From positions 1-38,953 of the forward strand of contig NZ_AOIQ01000018.1 of assembly GCF_000337515.1 (NCBI RefSeq): a stretch of 38,953 nt of DNA, read 5' to 3'. The notes under the pieces were generated by a model. The model saw only the letters and a list, made by a program, of their open reading frames with translations, did not search any database and was not told the origin of the DNA. Source of the DNA: Halovivax asiaticus JCM 14624 (GTDB lineage: Archaea > Halobacteriota > Halobacteria > Halobacteriales > Natrialbaceae). Shown here one piece after another: positions 1-7,454 of this stretch (positions are counted from its first letter, which is position 1; every line of letters starts with the position of its first letter). The translations under genes were made by a program, and so were the position numbers.

Positions 1-25
1 GCTCAGAGATGTGTATAAGAGACAG
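1..25 (+). other. Nextera transposon adapter remnant
   Basis: Bases 7-25 read AGATGTGTATAAGAGACAG, the 19-base Tn5 mosaic end used in Illumina Nextera libraries. The six bases before it resemble the rest of the adapter with one difference. This is library sequence left at the contig edge. Translated on the plus strand it gives the familiar artefact start MCIRDR; on the minus strand it adds a false SYTHL tail to the neighbouring protein. Confidence 0.97.
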
Positions 26-1550
26 GGACCGAACCGGTCATCCGCTCGGGAACCGGTCGGTCGAGCAGCGCCATCGCGATCGGGGCGACGTCGGTGATCG
101 ACAGGCGCTCCGGCCCGGTCCCGGCCTCGCGCGCCCGGCTCGCTGGGACGTCGGGTCCCGCGGCGACGAACGCGCCCGCGAGTTTGTGGTCGTAGACGTC
201 GGTTCGGGCCGTTTCGATGCCGTACATGCTCGTCTTGACCGTATTGTTCATCTCCCGCGGGCGGAAGAGCACGTCCGGCGCCTGTTCTATGTGAGGGCCG
301 TCGTAGCGTTCCTCGCGCCGGCAGACGACGTCGAACGCCGGCTTCCCGTCCGGCGTCTCGAGGGCCGAGAGGACCGCGATGACCTCGTCGCGGACGGTCT
401 CGTACGCCGATTGCGGGACGACACCCTCGGGTTCTCGACCCTCGAGGTTGATCCGGACTCCCATTCGCGTCGCACTGGCACAGTAGGCGTGCGACCGGCG
501 CCAGTCGACAGCCTCGCCGGTGTCCTGGACGACCGAATCGGGCACGAGGTCGAGGAGGACCCCGTCGAGACTGACCCGCTCGGCCGCGCCGTACACCGTC
601 GCGGGCGCGAGACCGACCCGTTCCGCGACGCGTCGGGTGGCCGCGAACGCCCGTTCGAGCGAGGTGGCCTCGTTCGATCCGTCGCCGTCGGCTGCCGTCG
701 CGAGCTTCGGTTTGGCCGACGAGAGCGACGGGCTGCTGCCGGCGTTCTCGTCGGCGACCGTGACGAAGCCGTGCCGGCGGAGCACCTCGTTGACGTAGAT
801 CACGTGGCCGGTGACGGGGCCGATCCCGTGGTCCGAACAGCAGAGCACGTTGACGTCGTCGCCGACGGCCTCCCGGACGTCCCCGACCAGTCGGTCGGCC
901 GCCTCGTACACCTCTCGGAAGCGATTCTCCTCGTCGAAGTTGTGAAACACCGCGTCGGTTTTCTGGACCTGAATCCACGCCAGGTCCCACTCCTCGCGTT
1001 CGAGCAGCGCGAGGGCGGCCCGCCGGCGCAGGTCGAGCAACTCGAGGTAGCCCGCGAACTTCTCCTCGGGGTCGTCGCTGAGTTCGCCCCGCGAGTAGAT
1101 TCGATAGGGTTCGCCGAGCTCCGCCTCGAGTTCGTCCCTGATCCCCTTCGGGTGGCCGGGATCGTCCTCGGAAGCGAGGTAGCCCGGGAGCAGGACGCCC
1201 TCGATCGGGTCGGCGGGGTGGGTGACGGGGACGTTCGTCACCACCGAGGGGACGCCGTCGCGCGAGAGATAGTCCCAGATCGCGGGCCGCGCTACGTCCG
1301 CCCGCGAGACGACGGTCCCCTCGTCGGGGTAGCCGTCGATGTCGAAGAAGCCGTAGACGCCGTGGTGGCTCGGGTCGCAGCCGGTGTACAGCGACGGCCA
1401 GGCGCTGCCGGTCCAGGGCGGGTGGGTCGACTCGAGCGGCGCCTCGACGCCTTCCTCGCGCATGGCGGTGAGGTTCGGCAGGGAGTCCGCGAATCGGTCG
1501 AGGTACCGGAAGTCGAGCGCGTCGAACCCGAGCACGACCGTCTTCGTCAT
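26..1550 (-). CDS. alkaline phosphatase superfamily phosphodiesterase, C-terminus cut by contig edge
   Basis: A type I phosphodiesterase/nucleotide pyrophosphatase-like enzyme expected to hydrolyse phosphate mono- or diesters with two metal ions; the substrate is unknown. The ATG is at 1550. The superfamily ligand pattern is visible: Asp10 in GFDALDF, likely nucleophile Thr47 in PPWTGSAW, Asp200 and His204 in QKTDAVFH, and Asp241-His242 in CCSDHGIGP. About 508 genuine residues are present and end in ERMTGSVP; what follows is adapter. The missing tail is probably short, because the usual C-terminal segment with GPHIEQAPDVLF is present. No signal peptide is seen, so it is likely cytoplasmic. 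It is the first gene on this contig end, so its downstream neighbour is unknown. Confidence 0.88.
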
Positions 1551-1757
1551 GACGCCCTCTGTGTGGATGCGTCGGTCGAACGGCGCGCAATCGCCGGGAA
1601 AAGCCCTCCGTCCGACTCTCTCGAACGTCTCATACCCCTGAAAAAGTCCGCTTCACCCCTTTGTTATCGAGCAGATTCGGGAGGTCGGGCCGCGGCAACG
1701 TTCACGTATTCGGACCGGTGGTGACTGTCCGGTGATCGGCCGGGCACGATGCCGGGA

Positions 1758-2987
1758 CTAGCTATCCGACGCGGGCACGTCGCCGATCGCTCCGACCCCG
1801 TCGAACGTGTTGGCTGTAAAGTACACCGCCCCGTCGACTAGCACCGGTGGAGACGTCACCTGATTGTGGAACCCTGGATCGAACCCGTGGTACCAGCGCA
1901 TCTCTCCCGATTCGCGATCGAACGCGCTGATCGTGATCTGATCGGGAGCGAATTCCGGATTTTTGACCTGGAAGACGACCGTTTCGCTCCCGACGCACAT
2001 GTCCGTCTCGTACAGTGATTCGTCGTAGTGCCATCGTTCCGTTCCGGTTTCGCTGTCCAGTGCGACGGCGCCCCCGTCGCTGGTAAGGAAGACTGACCCG
2101 TCGTCGACGGCAATCGACCCGATGTCGTACGTGCCCCCGTCGGAGGAGAACGTGTACAGCTCGCGAAGCCGGTCGCCCGTTTCCCTGTCGTGAACGACGA
2201 GCGTTCCGTCGTCGGCGACGAACACGCCCGCAGCGGTCGCGACGGGGGCGGCGGACTCGGGCGTCGCCGCGAGTTCACGCTGCCAGTGGACCGAGCCATC
2301 GTCGAGCGAGAGGGCGACGAGAGACGGGGCTCCGTCCATCGTCCCGACGGCGAACACGCGCCCGTCGAAGACGGCGGGCGCGCCGTCGAGGAGATTGACG
2401 GTCTCGGTTTCCCAGCGTTTTGTCCCGTCTGTCGCGCCGAACGCCTGGATACCGAATCGGGACGCGAGTAGCACGGTCCCGGTCTCCGCGTCCGCGCCGA
2501 GCTGGTCCGGGACTCTGAACCCCTTCGTCGATTGTGTCCAGAGCCGATCGCCCGTCTGTGCGTCGAGCGCGACGAGGTCCCTGCCGTAGGCCACGATAAC
2601 GCGACCGTCGACGACGACAGTCCCGTGGCGGTCGTCAGTGTCGAGGGTCGTTCGCCACTGCTCGGTGCCGTCCTGTGCGTCGAGGGCGATCACACTCCCG
2701 TCGGTGCTCGGGTCGAAGTTCGTCGTGTACACCATTCCGTCGGCGATTACGGGTTGCCAGCGCGTGAACGACTCCGACGTCCACGCCAGGTTCCATCGCT
2801 GTGGTTCCTTTGCGTTCGGGGTGAACGAATTCGCCCCGTCCGCTCCGTACTGCGTCCACGATCCCGTTGGAGTCTCTGGCAGGGGCCTGTCCGGCCAGTC
2901 CGAGCCGAAAAACGGGAGCATCGACAGACAGCCCGAGAGTGCGGCCGTGCCGGCGACTGCCGTCGACAGGTACGTCCGTCGTTTCAC
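1758..2987 (-). CDS. PQQ-binding-like beta-propeller lipoprotein
   Basis: A 409-residue secreted beta-propeller. It begins MKRRTYLSTAVAG with a twin-arginine motif and has a lipobox LSGC at Cys20, so Tat export and lipid anchoring on the outer face are expected. At least six blades carry the PQQ-repeat signature of Ala-x-Asp, a Gly turn, then Trp: ALDAQDGTEQW, ALDAQTGDRLW, AFGATDGTKRW, ALSLDDGSVHW, ALDSETGTERW and AFDRESGEMRW. Such proteins may be propeller scaffolds or dehydrogenase-like; no quinoprotein catalytic set is evident, so I give no reaction. The start is GTG at 2987, with a TATA-like box about 24 bases upstream, consistent with a leaderless message. A paralogous architecture lies at 20017-21372. 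Confidence 0.88.
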   Translation of the reverse strand: MKRRTYLSTAVAGTAALSGCLSMLPFFGSDWPDRPLPETPTGSWTQYGADGANSFTPNAKEPQRWNLAWTSESFTRWQPVIADGMVYTTNFDPSTDGSVIALDAQDGTEQWRTTLDTDDRHGTVVVDGRVIVAYGRDLVALDAQTGDRLWTQSTKGFRVPDQLGADAETGTVLLASRFGIQAFGATDGTKRWETETVNLLDGAPAVFDGRVFAVGTMDGAPSLVALSLDDGSVHWQRELAATPESAAPVATAAGVFVADDGTLVVHDRETGDRLRELYTFSSDGGTYDIGSIAVDDGSVFLTSDGGAVALDSETGTERWHYDESLYETDMCVGSETVVFQVKNPEFAPDQITISAFDRESGEMRWYHGFDPGFHNQVTSPPVLVDGAVYFTANTFDGVGAIGDVPASDS

Positions 2988-3005
2988 AACTGGTTGTTGT
3001 GTATG

Positions 3006-3016
3006 TAAATTATAAG
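3006..3016 (-). promoter_or_regulatory. TATA box for the beta-propeller lipoprotein
   Basis: On the minus strand this reads GCTTATAATTT, a good archaeal TATA element centred about 24 bases before the GTG start at 2987. The short distance implies a leaderless or nearly leaderless transcript. Confidence 0.6.
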
Positions 3017-3160
3017 CTTTCTCCTCGCTGTCGGGTTGTCACGCGATCGGCGGTGGCCATCGGCCAGCCGCTCTAATTCGTGGTCCGTCACGGTGGACTA
3101 CACGGGGTGTCGGCCCAAGATCGACCACGTCACTCGCCGCGGGCGACCGGACAACGCAAT

Positions 3161-3167
3161 AATTATA
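3161..3167 (+). promoter_or_regulatory. TATA box for tRNA-Pro
   Basis: AATTATA lies about 30 bases before the first tRNA base, the normal archaeal distance between TATA box and start site plus a very short 5' trailer. Confidence 0.6.
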
Positions 3168-3193
3168 CGCGGCCGTCGTCAGGTTTCACCTGC

Positions 3194-3266
3194 GGGCCGG
3201 TGGGGTAGCTTGGTATCCTTCGGCCTTCGGGTGGCCGTAACCGCGATTCGAATTCGCGCCGGCCCA
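3194..3266 (+). tRNA. tRNA-Pro (anticodon CGG)
   Basis: A full cloverleaf can be drawn. The acceptor arm GGGCCGG pairs with CCGGCCC, with discriminator A. The D-arm carries G18G19 and A21. The anticodon stem CGGCC/GGCCG encloses loop TTCGGGT with anticodon CGG, reading CCG proline codons. The T arm CGCGA/TCGCG has loop TTCGAAT. The variable loop is short. CCA is not encoded and no intron is seen. An accessory, AT-richer region begins shortly downstream, so this gene is a plausible integration site, although no second copy of its 3' end was found in the window. Confidence 0.95.
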
Positions 3267-3349
3267 CTTCTCCCGCAACCTGTTTTGGAGTCGCACCGAG
3301 GACGTTCGGCCTCAATAAAGCCGAACATGTGGACGCTCAGGATCTGATA

Positions 3350-3412
3350 GACGGCCTTGTTGAAACCCTCACGCGGTGATAGGTTTCAGAGGCTGTGCTG
3401 AATACAGGGCGC
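3350..3412 (+). repeat. insertion-sequence end debris
   Basis: The segment opens with ACGGCCTTGTTGAAACCCT and ends with GTGCTGAATACAGGGCGC. The first motif recurs, diverged and inverted, at 31144-31164. The second recurs at 4101-4118 with one mismatch. It sits between tRNA-Pro and the first island gene. I read it as remains of an IS5-type element end; no transposase is attached at this site. Confidence 0.5.
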
Positions 3413-3456
3413 ATATCTTGCACGAAGACGCAATTCTCCGACAAGATCTTCTTCGA

Positions 3457-3960
3457 TTAGTCGAAGTCTCTTCCGAATATCTGTGTCTCAATCTCAACAT
3501 TCTCAGGTAGATCCTCGATAGAGACGTTAATCACAACCGGAAAAACGTGGTTTGGTGCCTGGGAAATGGCTCGAGCGACATCCAATTGGTTGCGCTCTAA
3601 TGTTGCATATTCACCAGTCTTCACTTCTACTGGGAACACCGCTTCCATATCGGGATAAAACACTTCCTCCTCAGTTTCCTCCTGCTTTTGTGCCGATACC
3701 CAACTGAGTGTGATTCGTGCATCGGCCTTCCAACTAATTTCCTTTCCCTCCTGAGTCGTGGCGTTGAAATACACACTCCGTCGAACGTCTGTCATTGGGT
3801 TGGGGTTGTCCCCAATTTCGTAGAAGTTCGAAAGAAACTCAAGTAATTCGTCAACGATTGGTTGGGGGAGAGGTGGATTACCAAGAATCGACGCTTCGCC
3901 GATTTGACCCTTGATATTGCTGGAAATCGGAATTTGAGCCATAACTAGACCATCACTCAC
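3457..3960 (-). CDS. hypothetical protein with PD-(D/E)XK nuclease-like motif
   Basis: A 167-residue soluble protein I cannot assign to a named family. The segment around residues 109-130 reads FPVEVKTGEYATLERNQ, matching the core of PD-(D/E)XK nucleases: E112-x-K114 on a hydrophobic strand, then a helix beginning near Gln125. Asp80 in KADARITLSW could be the upstream acidic ligand. Nuclease fold is therefore an inference from a short motif. The start used is GTG 3960, about 22 bases from an AT-rich box at 3976-3984; an ATG at 3942 (MAQIPISSN) is an alternative. The gene is AT-richer than the flanking core genes and sits between two patches of IS debris, so it looks acquired. Confidence 0.7.
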   Translation of the reverse strand: MSDGLVMAQIPISSNIKGQIGEASILGNPPLPQPIVDELLEFLSNFYEIGDNPNPMTDVRRSVYFNATTQEGKEISWKADARITLSWVSAQKQEETEEEVFYPDMEAVFPVEVKTGEYATLERNQLDVARAISQAPNHVFPVVINVSIEDLPENVEIETQIFGRDFD

Positions 3961-4034
3961 TCCTGATACCGAACGTTCGAATAAATATCAACCGGGTGGC
4001 TATGGTGAACCGCTCAGATTGAGATAGGACCGGC

Positions 4035-4118
4035 GTGCTGTACTCATGCTCTGTACGCAGCAGCCTCGAACTGACAGAGCCACGATAGTCTGCCGATCTG
4101 GTGCTGAATACAGGGTGC
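4035..4118 (+). repeat. insertion-sequence end debris, second patch
   Basis: Positions 4035-4064 match 25 of 30 bases with 5996-6025, which lies directly beyond the stop of the transposase fragment at 6041-6301. Positions 4101-4118 repeat GTGCTGAATACAGGG seen at 3395-3412. Both matches suggest a decayed copy of the same IS family. No coding remnant is left here. Confidence 0.5.
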
Positions 4119-4223
4119 GATTGTGGCACAAGGGAGGGGTGAATCGTGGAGGGTTCAGATCGGCCGGTACGGATTTTCTAGCGAACACTGATTATTCAGG
4201 AGCCACACCCCTCGGACGAACAG

Positions 4224-5045
4224 GTGACAGAGAGCAAGAACGAGGGGTTGGTTGGGGCGAACGCAGTTGCCGTCGAATCGTTAGTATTAGCGCTCCTATC
4301 GCCTATTGTGTGGGGAACCTCTACTTTCTGGGAGTACGACTTAGTGTTCCTGATTGCAGCGGCATTCGTGATTATACTCATGGTGATTCGAGTGATGGCT
4401 GGAAAGGCTGAGAATCCCGATATTGGATTTATTAGGCAGTCTCTTGGGTGGAGTTCAAGGTTATTAGACTTGCTTCTGATTGGCTCGCTCGCCGCAATCA
4501 GTATCCGAATTAGTAGCTTAGTAGAGTTCTTTTCACCTGTTGCTGTATTTGCGGGACTCGCTATCGTATCTACTATTGGATTTGTCCTTCTTGAACAGAA
4601 AGTATTGGGTGGGTATGCAGAGACATGGAAGGGCGTTATTGATACAGAGACCGAAAATAACCCGATAGGACGGTTACTCCGTGAGGCGGGCGATTTTGGA
4701 GAGAGCCAGCTATCAGCAATCGGGAGTGATGAATCACCGGACCCGCCTGAGAAGGGGGCCCGAGGTGCAGTTCTCGCTGTCCTGTTGCTCCTCTTATTAC
4801 TCGTGGTGAGTGCACCGATATGGTTGGTGCTCTCGATATTCTTCGATAACTGGAAGGCAGCCGTTTTGATATTGTTCTCGCTATTCTTCCTTCGAGATAC
4901 GACTCGATACATGTATCTCGGTTATGGAGCTGCTTCCAACTTCTCTGACCTTCGCTGGCCATTGAAGTGGGAGTTCATATGGTCTGCCGTGAAAGGGATA
5001 ATAATCGCTTTCACGCTGGGATACGAACTGTCACCGATACTTTGA
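4224..5045 (+). CDS. polytopic membrane protein of unknown function
   Basis: A 273-residue protein with about seven hydrophobic segments: roughly residues 16-30, 40-58, 83-97, 102-123, 182-208, 212-225 and 250-270. A hydrophilic loop of about 50 residues (near 130-180) follows the fourth segment. There is no signal peptide or recognised catalytic motif, and I do not recognise the family. The start used is GTG 4224. Base composition and codon use are AT-rich relative to the core genes, matching its two island neighbours. It is divergent from the nuclease-like gene at 3457-3960, with IS debris between them, so a shared function cannot be claimed. Confidence 0.7.
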   Translation: MTESKNEGLVGANAVAVESLVLALLSPIVWGTSTFWEYDLVFLIAAAFVIILMVIRVMAGKAENPDIGFIRQSLGWSSRLLDLLLIGSLAAISIRISSLVEFFSPVAVFAGLAIVSTIGFVLLEQKVLGGYAETWKGVIDTETENNPIGRLLREAGDFGESQLSAIGSDESPDPPEKGARGAVLAVLLLLLLLVVSAPIWLVLSIFFDNWKAAVLILFSLFFLRDTTRYMYLGYGAASNFSDLRWPLKWEFIWSAVKGIIIAFTLGYELSPIL

Positions 5046-5323
5046 TTTCGACAGGGGACGGCTATAACCGAGTATTCGTAGATGATCAGTGGTCCTTTTG
5101 CACGTTTATCGACCGAGTGATCAGTCAATCACGGGGAATGACTCCAGTCTCCGTGCTACACTTATCTTCTATATCGGTCACACCGAAACTGACAGAAGTT
5201 GAGTAGTTAGTGAAAGCGCTGCTGCTTACAGAGCGCGAAAACAGCAAAGATTGGCAGTCTATGAACCGACGCAATGCTGAGACCGGCCGGTCAGGGTACC
5301 TGAGACGAATGCGAGCTGAGCGA

Positions 5324-5803
5324 TTAGAAAACCTGGCCGACCTTCTTCCCCAGCCTGTACCAGATCGACTCTCGTCCGCCCCCCATCTCCCGCTCTTGCT
5401 CTGCGGACCGGGCCATGTTGATAGATAGGTTTAACGGGGCCATCTGGTTCTCGTCAAGCCTCTCGATTTCGGGGAGGTTCACGCCCATGAATTTCTCTGG
5501 GATGTCCAGCACCTCCAGGCCCCGGAGCTCCCCGTCGTCGGCCTCCTCAAGCCACGGTTCGCCGACAAGCCGGCAGCGGATGACCTGGTGGAAGTTGCCG
5601 TCCGCGACCGAAACGGCATCCCCTCGCTCCACCAATAGCATCACGGCCTCCTCGTCAAAGTACCCCGCCTCGGTACACTGGATGAGCTCGACCCCCTCGC
5701 CGTCGATGCTCGGCCCGAACGCGATCTGATGTTCGTCAAGGGACTTCCCTCGTGGGTTTTCGTCCACGAAGTAAAACTTCCTGACCTTAGCCCTCTCTGA
5801 CAT
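5324..5803 (-). CDS. hypothetical acidic protein in the island
   Basis: A 159-residue protein beginning MSERAKVRKFYFVDENPRG. It has no membrane segment, signal peptide or motif I recognise. The N-terminal half is rich in beta-strand patterns (VELIQCTEAGYFDEEAVMLL) and the tail is basic (WYRLGKKVGQVF). ATG 5803 was chosen because an AT-rich box (5824-5837) lies about 27 bases upstream, fitting a leaderless message; the in-frame TTG at 5812 is less likely. Unlike the other island genes its composition is GC-rich, so it may have a different origin. It converges with the membrane protein gene. Confidence 0.65.
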   Translation of the reverse strand: MSERAKVRKFYFVDENPRGKSLDEHQIAFGPSIDGEGVELIQCTEAGYFDEEAVMLLVERGDAVSVADGNFHQVIRCRLVGEPWLEEADDGELRGLEVLDIPEKFMGVNLPEIERLDENQMAPLNLSINMARSAEQEREMGGGRESIWYRLGKKVGQVF

Positions 5804-5823
5804 GGCACACAAGTGTTGGGGCC

Positions 5824-5837
5824 GATTAATAAAATTT
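5824..5837 (-). promoter_or_regulatory. AT-rich promoter box
   Basis: On the minus strand this reads AAATTTTATTAATC, centred about 27 bases before ATG 5803, the expected place for a TATA element of a leaderless gene. Confidence 0.5.
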
Positions 5838-5995
5838 CTTCAGACGGAACGGTTCTCACCCAATCCCGGTTTTGAAAAGGAACTTGCTAGGAAAAATATG
5901 ACGCGAAGTGGGGGCAGTCCCCCTCTGCCACTACTGAATAACTCTCTGAGTTGGTCACATCACACCTGAATGAAATTGAGTAGTCCGAACAATCC

Positions 5996-6301
5996 GTGCT
6001 GAACTCATCCTCTATATTCAGCAGCCCGTTCCTCTCGGAATCACTGATATCTGCCCTCCTCGGATGCAATAGCGAGCCCTCGTTCGAGGTTGTTAACGAT
6101 ACACTTGATGACGAGTTCCCGGAACTGCTTCCACCAGAGGTGTGACCGCACGAATGCACCGAATTTCTGTTTGATCGCCGCGTTGACTGTCTCGTTCATG
6201 TTCCGCCGATGGTAGAGATCGCTGCCCAGCCGTGTATTCCACGCTTTGTGGAGTGGGGTAAACTCCCGGTGTTTGATTCCATTGAGATCTGAAGGGGCCA
6301 A
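5996..6301 (-). pseudogene. transposase C-terminal fragment with IS end, IS4/IS5 superfamily
   Basis: The reading frame 6041-6301 gives only the last part of a DDE transposase. It contains the Y-(2)-R-(3)-E-(6)-K signature at Y30, R33, E37 and K44 of the readable frame (DLYHRRNMNETVNAAIK), then the conserved-looking WWKQFRELVIKCIVNNLERGLA. The N-terminal catalytic Asp residues are absent, and the zinc-ribbon gene lies just upstream, so the element is 5'-truncated and inactive. Positions 5996-6025 beyond the stop resemble 4035-4064 and probably mark the element's right end. The apparent ATG at 6301 is simply where the frame opens. Confidence 0.8.
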
Positions 6302-6330
6302 CCCCCATGATTTGAAGAACAGCTACTGCA

Positions 6331-6573
6331 TTACTCCTCCAGCAACCCCGCCTCCTTCTTCCACCGTTCCGTAAACTCCAGCATCCCCATCGCGGCGATA
6401 CAGTCCGGACAGCAGTACCGAACCGAGTGGGCGTAGTCCGCCGAGAAAATCTCCGGCGGGTCGACGTCCACCCGAAAGAGCCGCGGCGGTGCCACGTCCC
6501 GATCACACCGATAACACTCCCGATCTGGAGACACATCGCCAGCTCCGCCGCGCTCTCGCTCGACGGATTTCAT
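6331..6573 (-). CDS. small zinc-ribbon-like protein, copy 1
   Basis: An 80-residue protein with Cys20-x2-Cys23 (ECYRCDRDVAP) and Cys55-x2-Cys58 within RYCCPDC, a pattern suggesting one zinc site. Small CPxCG-type zinc proteins are common in haloarchaea; this may be a DUF7576-like family, which I am not certain of. Its role is unknown. ATG 6573 is chosen because the paralogue at 30172-30426 starts at the equivalent place (MTSVER against MKSVER) and both are preceded by an SD-like sequence. Here GAGG ends seven bases before the ATG. The gene has a conserved leader of about 245 bases, unusual for the lineage. The transposase remnant abuts its 3' side. Confidence 0.8.
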   Translation of the reverse strand: MKSVERERGGAGDVSPDRECYRCDRDVAPPRLFRVDVDPPEIFSADYAHSVRYCCPDCIAAMGMLEFTERWKKEAGLLEE

Positions 6574-6820
6574 CCGAGCACCTCGCAGTTCTGCCGCTCG
6601 AACTGATCGAAGATACCCGGCCCCCAATCCCCGAAAACGAAGCTCGGCGACGGATAGCGATACGACTCCCTAGACAACGGGCGTGCGAGACCTTTTTGTC
6701 TCGATGGTGTCTTTCGGAACATGGCTGCCAGGCTATCTGGAAGCCACGCGTCTCGGGTGCCTCACCACCCGGGACATTTCTGAGCGCTGTCCCCTGCGAC
6801 GAATGGAGACGCTGGCTTCC
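6574..6820 (-). promoter_or_regulatory. conserved structured 5' leader, copy 1
   Basis: Hairpins visible in minus-strand order: 6809-6815/6819-6825 (7 bp, possibly at the start site); 6771-6776/6788-6793; 6754-6759/6766-6771; 6721-6726/6742-6747 with inner 6728-6731/6737-6740; 6686-6691/6698-6703; and 6574-6580/6614-6620 with inner 6586-6591/6600-6605. The last hairpin ends directly at the ATG and leaves GAGG (6581-6584) between its inner and outer helices. Positions 6651-6724 match the second leader (30021-30094) at 68 of 74 bases without gaps. The upstream end is inferred from the TATA box at 6841-6850. Role as a regulatory RNA is inference. Confidence 0.62.
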
Positions 6821-6840
6821 AGCGTGGGCTACGGGCTACT

Positions 6841-6850
6841 GTATATTATA
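6841..6850 (-). promoter_or_regulatory. TATA box upstream of leader copy 1
   Basis: The minus strand reads TATAATATAC, a strong TATA element. It is about 272 bases before ATG 6573. The second copy has its TATA box about 267 bases before its ATG, so the distance is conserved. Confidence 0.6.
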
Positions 6851-7003
6851 CCTACTGGATGGGTCGGGAATTTAGATATTGGTCTGGACGACGCGTTTCA
6901 TTTGGGGAATTGCTGTACCGTCCCTGCCGAACCTCAGTTCGTTCGATGGAGTATAGGAGAGAGATTGGATTGTTGAACTGAGCCGTGCTGAACCGCGGTG
7001 TTC

Positions 7004-7324
7004 CTATTCGGGCGGGTCGGCAGCCGCACCGAAGCCGCTGCCGTACCGATCGCGGACTTCCGTGACGGTGACCTCGTAGGCGTCGTACCACTCGGTCCAG
7101 CGGTGCTTCGCCCGTTCGTGAGTGTCGTCCGCGCTGAAGGCGTCGAGGGCGTCCAGCGACTCCCAGTAGTAAACGACCAGCACCTCGTCGCTCTCGGGGT
7201 CGTGCCACGTGCGCTTGCCGCGATAGGCATCCATGTCCTCGGCGACGGCCTGTATCGCGTCGTTCAACTCGTGGAACTCTGCGTCGTACTCCCCCGGATC
7301 GATCCGGAACGTCACGAGATACAT
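7004..7324 (-). CDS. antibiotic biosynthesis monooxygenase (ABM) domain protein
   Basis: A 106-residue single-domain protein beginning MYLVTFRIDPGEYDAEFHEL. The pattern fits the ferredoxin-like ABM/DIMERIC alpha-beta barrel fold: a first beta strand, a helix with HELNDAIQAVAE, then WHDPESDEVLVVYYWESLDALDAF, where a strand is followed by the typical W/ESxxA-x-F helix. Members include small monooxygenases, heme-degrading proteins and stress proteins; the substrate here cannot be read from sequence. ATG 7324 is preferred over the in-frame GTG at 7327. It is separated from RNase J by a large inverted repeat and appears to be a single-gene unit. Confidence 0.7.
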   Translation of the reverse strand: MYLVTFRIDPGEYDAEFHELNDAIQAVAEDMDAYRGKRTWHDPESDEVLVVYYWESLDALDAFSADDTHERAKHRWTEWYDAYEVTVTEVRDRYGSGFGAAADPPE

Positions 7325-7454
7325 CACTACTCGATTCTCGTACCCTCGGGTGAAAAGGGGTCTCCTCTACGAGGTGGATTGTGTCTTCTCTACAGCGACA
7401 GCAGTGTTTAGATACTACTGCAAGCGCTCAATAGTGGTGTTCTGATGGACGAAG

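Noticed and set aside
9-1724. Long plus-strand frame starting MCIRDR
   Set aside because: Its start is adapter sequence and the rest is antisense to the phosphodiesterase gene; the product is Arg-rich with no family motif.
5887-6159. 90-codon minus-strand frame overlapping the transposase fragment
   Set aside because: Ser-rich, no motif, and overlaps the frame with a real transposase signature.
6489-6875. Plus-strand frame across the leader of the zinc gene
   Set aside because: The second leader copy has no matching full-length frame with conserved protein features, and base changes preserve hairpins rather than codons.
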